Of a DNA stretch of 5,565 nt, positions 1 through 5,429 are shown piece after piece. The number at the start of each line of letters is the position of its first letter. The first letter of the stretch is position 1. Both the position numbers and the translations under genes were made by a program. The stretch is from Streptococcus sp. A12 (GTDB lineage: Bacteria; Bacillota; Bacilli; Lactobacillales; Streptococcaceae): assembly GCF_905372335.1 (NCBI RefSeq), contig NZ_CAJPOU010000075.1, forward strand, positions 1 to 5,565, written 5' to 3'. The notes beneath the pieces were generated by a model. It saw only the letters and a program-made list of their open reading frames with translations, ran no database searches and was not told the origin of the DNA.

Positions 1-142
1 CTTCAAAGCTAGCATAGTGACTTAGCTTCTCTAGGAGGATCGTTCGTGCAGCATCTAGCTCACTCTTCTTAAAGAGCTGGCGGGTCTCCTGCCAGAAGGC
101 AATCATGTTGTAGCCATCCACTAACAAAATTTTTTCTTTCAT
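1..142 (-). CDS. yacP: NYN-domain ribonuclease-like protein (YacP/Rae1 family), N-terminal fragment
   Basis: Only the first 47 codons are in the window; the gene runs off the left edge. The ATG is at 142–140 on the minus strand, and the protein begins MKEKILLVDGYNMIAFWQ. The hydrophobic strand followed by VDGYN(M/I) is the hallmark start of the NYN (PIN-like) nuclease domain of the YacP family, whose first Asp is a metal-binding acidic residue. The Bacillus subtilis member, Rae1, is a ribosome-associated endoribonuclease that cuts mRNA in the ribosomal A site; the same role here is inferred by family. The start is supported by a purine-rich Shine-Dalgarno (AAGGAAGG followed by GGG) just upstream. 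It follows rlmB on the same strand after 29 bp, the common Firmicutes order, so co-transcription from the rlmB promoter is likely. The catalytic remainder cannot be checked. Confidence 0.85.
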   Translation of the reverse strand, partial: MKEKILLVDGYNMIAFWQETRQLFKKSELDAARTILLEKLSHYASFE

Positions 143-171
143 AGATTGCCCCCTTCCTTTGATTTCTTCTA

Positions 172-900
172 TTATAATTTATTGCGAAAGACCTCATACA
201 TAAGGATCGCTGCTGCGACACTGGCATTCAAACTTTGGACATGCCCCTGCATAGGAATAGTAATCATTTCATCCACTTGTTTTTTTATATTGGCTGAAAT
301 CCCCTTGCCTTCGTTGCCAATAATGAGGGCTAGCTTCCCACTGGTATTCCATTTGTGAGATGGCGTTCCATTCATATCAGTTCCAAAGATCCAAAAACCT
401 GCTTCTTTGAGCTTGTCCAGGGTTTGGCTAAGATTGGTCACTCGAGCAATAGGGACATGCTCCACTGCCCCAGTTGAGGTCTTAGCGACAACGGGTGTCA
501 CCCCAACAGCACGGTGCTTAGGAATGATGACTCCCGCTACCTGAGTAGCATCAGCTGTTCGCAGGATGGACCCCAAATTATGCGGATCAGTCAAGCCATC
601 CAAAATCAAGAGCAAGGGATTGTCTTTATTAGCTACCTGGGTCAAGATCTCAGTCAAGTCCGTATAAGCAAATTCCGAAACCCGCAAGACAAAACCTTGG
701 TGGACAGCTCCTTCTGTCATTTCTTGCAAGGTCTTCTTAGGGGTCCAAGAAATAGACACCTTTTTTTCCGCTGCCAGATCCTTGATTTTTTCAACATTTT
801 TTCCACGCAAATCGTCCTGGATATACAATTTATTTCCTGTATTTGCGGCTAGTGCTTCTGTAACGGCATGAACGCCATAAACAATATCGTTTTTTTCCAT
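172..900 (-). CDS. rlmB: 23S rRNA (guanosine-2'-O-)-methyltransferase RlmB (SpoU/TrmH family)
   Basis: Cytoplasmic SPOUT methyltransferase of 242 residues, close to the 243 of E. coli RlmB, which uses S-adenosylmethionine to 2'-O-methylate G2251 in the 23S rRNA P loop. The N-terminal L30e-like RNA-binding domain (about 1–75) starts with IVYGVHAVTEAL and contains HQGF at 67–70. The catalytic domain carries all three knotted-fold motifs: DPHNLGSILRTAD (about 105–117; N108 and R114 the conserved pair), IIGNEGKG (193–200), and IPMQGHVQSLNASVAAA (about 215–231; N225). Motif 3 is usually SLNVSVAAG; here SLNASVAAA, a mild departure. The reading frame stays open to an ATG at 939, but that would add 13 residues not seen in the family and lie inside the predicted promoter, so I chose the ATG at 900. 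No Shine-Dalgarno precedes it. Downstream partner is yacP, 29 bp away. Confidence 0.93.
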   Translation of the reverse strand: MEKNDIVYGVHAVTEALAANTGNKLYIQDDLRGKNVEKIKDLAAEKKVSISWTPKKTLQEMTEGAVHQGFVLRVSEFAYTDLTEILTQVANKDNPLLLILDGLTDPHNLGSILRTADATQVAGVIIPKHRAVGVTPVVAKTSTGAVEHVPIARVTNLSQTLDKLKEAGFWIFGTDMNGTPSHKWNTSGKLALIIGNEGKGISANIKKQVDEMITIPMQGHVQSLNASVAAAILMYEVFRNKL

Positions 901-935
901 GAAACTAGTATAACACAATTGCCATATCTGGTGAA
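901..935 (-). promoter_or_regulatory. rlmB promoter, predicted leaderless
   Basis: Read on the minus strand: -35 TTCACC (935–930, 4 of 6 to consensus), a 17-bp spacer, and an extended -10 TGT-TATACT (915–907, -10 box 5 of 6). The sixth base after the -10 is 901 and the seventh is the A of the rlmB ATG at 900, so initiation at the usual distance would start the mRNA on the start codon. No Shine-Dalgarno is present between promoter and ATG, which fits a leaderless message. Confidence 0.6.
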
Positions 936-961
936 ACATTTGGAGTAGGCCACTTTGCTTG

Positions 962-970
962 TGGTATAAT
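962..970 (+). promoter_or_regulatory. Extended -10 promoter of the DUF939 membrane protein gene
   Basis: TGG-TATAAT is a perfect -10 hexamer (965–970) with the TGn extension. No good -35 lies at 17 bp; the nearest is TTGGAG at 940–945 with a long 19-bp spacer, so the extended -10 probably carries recognition. Predicted start is near 977, leaving a leader of about 28 nt with a loose AAGGAAAG Shine-Dalgarno (987–994) before the ATG at 1005. It is divergent from the rlmB promoter, the two -10 boxes being about 52 bp apart. Confidence 0.7.
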
Positions 971-1004
971 GAAACTAGTTTAGAAAAAGGAAAGAATCAG
1001 CATT

Positions 1005-1970
1005 ATGCCACTTATTCACCGAACCATCAAGATGGTTCTCGCCACCTGTTTGGCCATCTTGCTTGCAGAGTTTCTTGGTCTGTCCTACGCCACCTCTGCG
1101 GGGATCATTGCCATTCTCAGCATTAGCGATACCCGTAGAAGTACCGCCAAACTAGCCTATAATCGCTTTATGTCCATGCTTCTTGCCCTCCTCCTTGGAA
1201 GCTTAGCCTTTCAGATTCTCAGCTTCAATCTCTGGGCCCTTGGTCTTTATCTGGCCACCTATGTCCCCCTTGCTTTCCTACAAGGCTGGGAAATTGGTAT
1301 CACGCCCAGCTCTGTCCTGGTTACCCATCTCCTGCTAGAAAAATCCACTTCCCTTTCTTTATTGGGAAATGAAGTAGCTATTTTCCTAATCGGAACCAGC
1401 TTTGCCCTCCTAGCCAATCTCTATATGCCTTCTCGACAGGAAGAAATTGATCGCTATCATGAAATTGTCGAGGAGCAACTCAAGAAGATTCTCTATCGCT
1501 TTGCAGAGTTTCTAGGAAAAGGAGATGGGAGCAACGATGCAAGCTTGATTCGTGAGCTAGATACCATCTTAAAAGAAGCTCTCGATCTAGTCTATTTAGA
1601 CCATTCCAACCACCTCTTCCATCAGACCAACTACCATATCCACTATTTTGAGATGCGCAAGCGCCAAAATAATATCCTGCAGGACATGGCCAATAATGTA
1701 AACAACTGCCAATTAGCTGCGAGCGAGAGTCTTATTTTGGCCCAACTCTTTGCTAAAACAGCCAGCCAGCTCAGTCAGGAAAATCCAGCTCAATTCCTAC
1801 TTGACGAAATCAACCGCTATCTAGCAGTCTTTCGTGAGCGACCTCTCCCTCGATCTCGTCAAGAATTTGAAACCCGAGCGACCCTTCTGCAACTCCTCCG
1901 TGATCTTGAAACCTTCATCTCCATCAAGGTGGAATTCTATCAAACCTACCAGAAGGAACTTCAAGCATAA
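1005..1970 (+). CDS. Aromatic acid exporter family (DUF939/ArAE) membrane protein
   Basis: A 321-residue integral membrane protein. The N-terminal half is a hydrophobic bundle of about five or six segments (about 8–24, 28–43, 55–73, 76–95, 100–112, 122–141). It contains the family-type stretch SAGIIAILSISDTRRSTAKL (about 31–50), where a Gly/Ile/Ala-rich helix is followed by a basic Thr/Ser-rich loop, as in ArAE_1 (DUF939) and FUSC-like transporters. Residues 142–321 are polar, helical and probably cytoplasmic, matching the C-terminal domain attached in this family. The family name comes from distant relation to aromatic acid efflux pumps; the substrate of streptococcal members is not known to me, so export of an aromatic acid is only a family label. 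The ATG at 1005 fits the TATAAT promoter; Met10 is a less likely alternative start because it would cut into the first helix. It is followed by a terminator, so it looks monocistronic. Confidence 0.82.
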   Translation: MPLIHRTIKMVLATCLAILLAEFLGLSYATSAGIIAILSISDTRRSTAKLAYNRFMSMLLALLLGSLAFQILSFNLWALGLYLATYVPLAFLQGWEIGITPSSVLVTHLLLEKSTSLSLLGNEVAIFLIGTSFALLANLYMPSRQEEIDRYHEIVEEQLKKILYRFAEFLGKGDGSNDASLIRELDTILKEALDLVYLDHSNHLFHQTNYHIHYFEMRKRQNNILQDMANNVNNCQLAASESLILAQLFAKTASQLSQENPAQFLLDEINRYLAVFRERPLPRSRQEFETRATLLQLLRDLETFISIKVEFYQTYQKELQA

Positions 1971-1980
1971 ACCCTTCTTT

Positions 1981-2013
1981 AGAGACTGGGAAGATTTACC
2001 CAGCTCTTTTTCT
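1981..2013 (+). terminator. Rho-independent terminator after the DUF939 gene
   Basis: The stem pairs CTGGG (1986–1990) with CCCAG (1999–2003) around an 8-nt loop. It continues past one bulged C (2004) by pairing AGAGA (1981–1985) with TCTTT (2005 onward, one G·U), and runs into a T-rich tract (CTCTTTTTCTTT). It lies 10 bp after the stop codon and separates this gene from the downstream carboxypeptidase unit. Confidence 0.7.
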
Positions 2014-2060
2014 TTGCCATCAATCTGTAACGAATTTCAAGAGAAAAACTTCCATATATA

Positions 2061-2075
2061 TTGAAAACGCTATCA
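2061..2075 (+). promoter_or_regulatory. Putative CcpA binding site (cre) over the -35 box
   Basis: TTGAAAACGCTATCA fits every fixed position of the Gram-positive cre consensus WTGNAANCGNWNNCW. It includes the whole -35 hexamer, a position where CcpA binding would block RNA polymerase. This predicts carbon catabolite repression of the surface carboxypeptidase in glucose. Overlap of the first bases with the -35 could make part of the match fortuitous, but the central CG and the distal CA lie outside it. Confidence 0.6.
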
Positions 2076-2089
2076 TAAAGTGTTATGAT
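2061..2089 (+). promoter_or_regulatory. Promoter of the M14 carboxypeptidase gene
   Basis: -35 TTGAAA (2061–2066), exactly 17 bp of spacer, and -10 TATGAT (2084–2089) preceded by TGT, giving an extended -10. Predicted start is near 2096, giving a short leader of about 32 nt that ends in a strong ribosome binding site. Both hexamers are 5 of 6 to consensus, so the unregulated promoter should be fairly strong; the overlapping operator-like sites suggest it is held down under some conditions. Confidence 0.78.
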
Positions 2090-2091
2090 AG
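2070..2091 (+). promoter_or_regulatory. Perfect 9+9 bp inverted repeat, probable operator
   Basis: CTATCATAA (2070–2078) and TTATGATAG (2083–2091) are exact reverse complements around the 4-nt centre AGTG. The dyad covers the second half of the spacer and the whole -10 box, and its left arm shares six bases with the cre site. It is a poor terminator (AT-rich, no following T tract, upstream of the transcription start), so a protein operator is the better reading. I do not recognise the motif as CodY, AdcR or another well-known streptococcal box. Confidence 0.6.
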
Positions 2092-2112
2092 AGGTGCATA
2101 CATGCAAAGAAC

Positions 2113-2120
2113 AAAGGAGG
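2113..2120 (+). promoter_or_regulatory. Strong ribosome binding site of the carboxypeptidase gene
   Basis: AAAGGAGG is a near-complete anti-16S match, 7 nt before the ATG at 2128. It fixes that start over an out-of-frame ATG at 2102 and contrasts with the weak or absent sites of rlmB and the DUF939 gene. Confidence 0.9.
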
Positions 2121-2127
2121 TCTCTTT

Positions 2128-5100
2128 ATGCATTCTTCTTATAAGAAGCGTTTGTACACAAACGCACTCAGTCTCTCTACCGCTGTCCTTTTAGCCTTCC
2201 TCGCACAAGGCCAAGTTGCTGCGGACACTGTTGAGACAGCTAGTCCTGCCGCACCTGTTGAAAACGTCCTCAAGCCAGAGGAAACAAACGCTAGCCCGGC
2301 AACAAGCACAGAGGCTAACAGTCCTGCTCCTGCAACAGAAGCGACTGCAAGTTCTGCAGAGACTGCTCCAACTAATCCTTCTAGCCCAGTTGAAGCCTCT
2401 CCTACTGCTTCAGACACTGCTAGTCCTACGACCAAAGTAGAAAGCCCTGTAACAGAGCGAGCTGCGAACGCAGAGCCAGCTATCAGCCTTAGTGATAGTC
2501 CTGTTTACATGTCTGAAAAAGGAACGCTGACGAATACCGTTAAGGATCAAGCTCAGGCTGCTGGCAAGATTAGCTGGACTTTGGACGACAAACCACTGGA
2601 AGAGTGGAAAACTTGGGACATGGAGACAGGAACTCTGTCCAAAGATCCCTTCATCACAGTTGAAGAGAACAAAAACGGAAACGATTTGGATCTGACCTTT
2701 ACGGTCAAGGAACTCTTTGGCGAAGATTTAAGCCTTCGGAGCCCTAATAATATCCGTCGGACCTATCGGAACTATATCGGTGACCACACTTTGGTTGGAA
2801 CCAGCGCTGATCTTGGCCTAACCATTCGCAAGAATCTAACCTTCCGTCCATATAAAGATTTCCATACCCACGAGGAAATGCTAGCTTCCATTGAGCAGAC
2901 AAGGGCAGAAGCCAAAACGGACCGTCTAGTTCAGCTTGAAACTCTCGGTAAGAGCGCCCAAGGACGGGATATGAAGATGGGAATTGTAAGTAAGGACCAA
3001 GCAAGTATTGACCACTACCTCTCATCTACCAATCCAACAGCTCTCACAAAACCAAGCGAGATGTTAGCAGCTCTGAAGGACAAGACCTTGGATTACAAAC
3101 TGCCTGTCCTGGTTCATAATACGCATGCGGATGAACAACCTGGGATTGACATCATCACCGGTCTCTTCCGTACCTTCGCTACAGAAAATCAAGTCACTTT
3201 TAAAACGACAGACGAAGCTGGTAACGTCAAGAATGTGACTCTGGACATCCCAACTCTTTTAAACAAATTTATCTTCTTATTTGACTTTACGGAAAACCCT
3301 GACGGGGATGCTCTCAATCTGCGGGCCCTAGCAAACGGCCTCGATCCAAACCGGGATGCTAGCTACCAAACCAATCCGGAAGTCCGTACGGTCATCCAAA
3401 TGATCAACAAGTGGAATCCGATCGCTCTCTATGATATCCATGGATTTGTCAAAGAATTCTTGATTGAGCCTGCAACACCTCCACATGATCCAAACTTTGA
3501 ATACGACCTCATGTCCAACCTCATGCTGGAAAATGCCCATCATATGGGCCGTGCAGGGGTTGCCAATTCCAAATACGACAGCTACATCATTCCAAAACTG
3601 GATTGGGGAGATGGCTGGGATGATTCCTTCTCTGGTTATACAGGTGTCTATGCCGTTTACCACGGCATCTTGGGCCACACCATCGAAATTCCAGAATCCA
3701 ACCAAGAGTCCTACTATGCTGGACGCAATGCTGTCCTTGGCGGAATTGACTTCCTCAGCCAAGATCCAGACAAGCTTCTTGAAATGCGCCTCAACTTCTA
3801 CCTACGTGGCCTCAACAAGATTGAAGATCCAAAAGCAGAGAACGAACTAGTTGGACCAACTGGTGAAGTTGTCGGTCGTGTGAAGAATGGTCGTCCGAAA
3901 TTCTTCCCCGACTACTATGTTATCCCAATGGGCCTCGACAAGGACAATGATGCACAAGAAGCCTTCAATATGATTGACTACTTCAAACGCAATGGTGTCC
4001 TCGTCAAAGAACTCAAAGAAGATACAGGTACCTACAAAAAAGGAGACCTGGTCATTGACATGTCTCAAGCTAAACGGGGCTATGCCAACCATATCCTCTA
4101 TAAAGGGTCTAACGAATCCGCCTGGGCAGCCATGTATGCGGAACTTCTCGTTAACTTCCCTGATATGAAAGGCTTCAAGGCAGAACCTGTGTTTAAAGAC
4201 GGTCTCTTTGCTGGAAAACTTGGAGAAGTCACCACCACTCGCGCGACTAGAACCTCTGAGATCGATCCTAAAGCGCCTTACTACGTCATTGCCAATACCT
4301 CAGCCAGTGCCGTTCAAGCCGTAAACAAGGCGATTTCCCAAGGTAAATCTGTCTACTTAACAGATGATGGCTACATCGTTGACCGCGATACTTTTGCATC
4401 GCTCCTTCCAAACTATGCCATCTACGGCGAAGCCCTCTACAAGGTTCCAAACGGTCCAACCTTGAAACCATTGAAGATCTATTCTCCAAACTATCACTAC
4501 GATTGGACCGGCGTAGATGCGCCTGCTCATACTAGTTTGGTCCTTGAAAAATTAGGTTTCCAAATCGTCGATACTCCTGACGAAGCAGATGTCATTGTGC
4601 TTGAAAATAATCGCTTTGATGCCTCCATCTTCGGCAAGAAACCAACTCTCGTCATCGGCGGGGAAGCCATGCAGAAACTGGAAAAATTGGGAGTTCTTTC
4701 AGGTTTTGACGCTGAAAAACTTAAAGGTGGCAGTGACTACGAGGGCTTGATGAAAGCCATCATCGATGACCAAAACCCACTGACAAGTGGCTACAAGAAG
4801 AATGCCCTCTTCTACTCCAACTCAGGAAACTGGATTGAAAAGGTTCCAAGCAACTTTAAGGCCTTGATGAGTATCGCTTCAAGTGACTACTACATTGCAG
4901 GCTGGTGGCCAAAAAATGAAGTCCTAGCCAATAAGGTCATGGCCATCTCTGGAGAACTTCTGGGCCAACCACTCTTTGTCTATGCCGGAAATCCAACTAA
5001 TCGCCAACATCCTGTCCACTTCTTCCGCTGGGTAACCAATGCGATCTTTGGTAGCGAGTTGGCGACCTTGACAGACTACGTTCCACCGAAAGATTCAGAT

Positions 5101-5298
5101 CGTGTAGGGGTACCAATTCATAATCAAACTCTTGTGCAAGCTGTCAACTACCAAGCTAGCCCAGCTGTCCAAAAACAAGCAAAAGCAGAACTTCTCCCAG
5201 AAACAGGGGAAAGCTCATCTGCACACTTCGTTCTTTCAAGCTTCTTGCTAGCCGTTAGCGGAGGCTTCCTCCTCTTAAAAAAGAAAGAGATTGAGTAA
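2128..5298 (+). CDS. LPETG-anchored surface M14-family zinc carboxypeptidase
   Basis: A 1056-residue exported metallopeptidase predicted to be bound covalently to peptidoglycan by sortase. Order of parts: signal peptide 1–32 (basic start, hydrophobic core, cleavage after VAA; no YSIRK motif); a Pro/Ala/Ser/Thr/Glu-rich stalk about 33–118 without Gly or aromatics; a probable beta-rich region about 120–240; M14 domain about 243–560; a C-terminal alpha/beta region about 585–985 that may be a class I amidotransferase-like fold; sorting signal LPETG 1023–1027, hydrophobic helix and KKK tail. The M14 set is complete: zinc ligands H333 and E336 (HADE) and H438 (DIHGF), substrate pocket NPDG (390–393), R399 and GLDPNRD (404–410), and catalytic Glu probably E520 in HTIEIPE. 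This family removes C-terminal residues from peptides or trims peptidoglycan peptides; the substrate here is unknown. There is no cysteine in the whole protein. It is monocistronic, with cre and dyad sites at its promoter. Confidence 0.92.
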   Translation: MHSSYKKRLYTNALSLSTAVLLAFLAQGQVAADTVETASPAAPVENVLKPEETNASPATSTEANSPAPATEATASSAETAPTNPSSPVEASPTASDTASPTTKVESPVTERAANAEPAISLSDSPVYMSEKGTLTNTVKDQAQAAGKISWTLDDKPLEEWKTWDMETGTLSKDPFITVEENKNGNDLDLTFTVKELFGEDLSLRSPNNIRRTYRNYIGDHTLVGTSADLGLTIRKNLTFRPYKDFHTHEEMLASIEQTRAEAKTDRLVQLETLGKSAQGRDMKMGIVSKDQASIDHYLSSTNPTALTKPSEMLAALKDKTLDYKLPVLVHNTHADEQPGIDIITGLFRTFATENQVTFKTTDEAGNVKNVTLDIPTLLNKFIFLFDFTENPDGDALNLRALANGLDPNRDASYQTNPEVRTVIQMINKWNPIALYDIHGFVKEFLIEPATPPHDPNFEYDLMSNLMLENAHHMGRAGVANSKYDSYIIPKLDWGDGWDDSFSGYTGVYAVYHGILGHTIEIPESNQESYYAGRNAVLGGIDFLSQDPDKLLEMRLNFYLRGLNKIEDPKAENELVGPTGEVVGRVKNGRPKFFPDYYVIPMGLDKDNDAQEAFNMIDYFKRNGVLVKELKEDTGTYKKGDLVIDMSQAKRGYANHILYKGSNESAWAAMYAELLVNFPDMKGFKAEPVFKDGLFAGKLGEVTTTRATRTSEIDPKAPYYVIANTSASAVQAVNKAISQGKSVYLTDDGYIVDRDTFASLLPNYAIYGEALYKVPNGPTLKPLKIYSPNYHYDWTGVDAPAHTSLVLEKLGFQIVDTPDEADVIVLENNRFDASIFGKKPTLVIGGEAMQKLEKLGVLSGFDAEKLKGGSDYEGLMKAIIDDQNPLTSGYKKNALFYSNSGNWIEKVPSNFKALMSIASSDYYIAGWWPKNEVLANKVMAISGELLGQPLFVYAGNPTNRQHPVHFFRWVTNAIFGSELATLTDYVPPKDSDRVGVPIHNQTLVQAVNYQASPAVQKQAKAELLPETGESSSAHFVLSSFLLAVSGGFLLLKKKEIE

Positions 5299-5311
5299 GA
5301 TTTTAGACTAG

Positions 5312-5353
5312 CTATGAATCTCAAGTTCATCTTTTCATAGAAAATCAATTTTT
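5312..5353 (+). terminator. Possible weak terminator after the carboxypeptidase gene
   Basis: CTATGAA (5312–5318) pairs exactly with TTCATAG (5334–5340); a competing smaller stem ATGAA/TTCAT (5314–5318 / 5326–5330) uses part of the same left arm. The stems are AT-rich, and the T run (5349–5353) begins 8 nt after the stem, so efficiency is doubtful. It is the only candidate close to the stop codon. Confidence 0.35.
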
Positions 5354-5429
5354 CGTATGAAATAATCTAAGAAATGAGACAAAAGTTATAAAACTCCTCT
5401 AGTATTTAGCAGTATTCAATCTTATACTG

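Noticed and set aside
514..852. 112-codon open frame on the plus strand within rlmB.
   Set aside because: It is antisense to a well-conserved gene, has no recognisable protein features, and shows no ribosome binding site worth noting.
901..939. Upstream ATG at 939 as the rlmB start (13 extra residues).
   Set aside because: The extension is not like RlmB N-termini, its ATG lies upstream of the predicted transcription start within the promoter, and the ATG at 900 gives the usual family length.
2095..2106. TGCAT-AC-ATGCA inverted repeat at the likely transcription start.
   Set aside because: Five-base arms are short enough to occur by chance, and no regulator is known to me for it.
2102..2127. 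ATG at 2102 as a leader peptide or alternative start.
   Set aside because: It is out of frame with the peptidase, lacks its own Shine-Dalgarno, and lies only about 6 nt from the predicted transcript start.
2139..2435. 98-codon minus-strand open frame, hydrophobic Ala/Gly/Val-rich.
   Set aside because: It is a shadow of the Ala/Ser/Thr/Pro-rich stalk; biased codons of that region keep the reverse frame open and give a false membrane-like sequence.
3328..3762. 144-codon minus-strand open frame inside the M14 domain.
   Set aside because: It is antisense to the catalytic core of an intact gene with clear motifs; no family features are seen.
5423..5428. TATACT as a plus-strand -10 box just before the structured element.
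   Set aside because: There is no -35-like sequence at 17 bp (TAGTAT) and no TGn extension, so it is not supported as a promoter.
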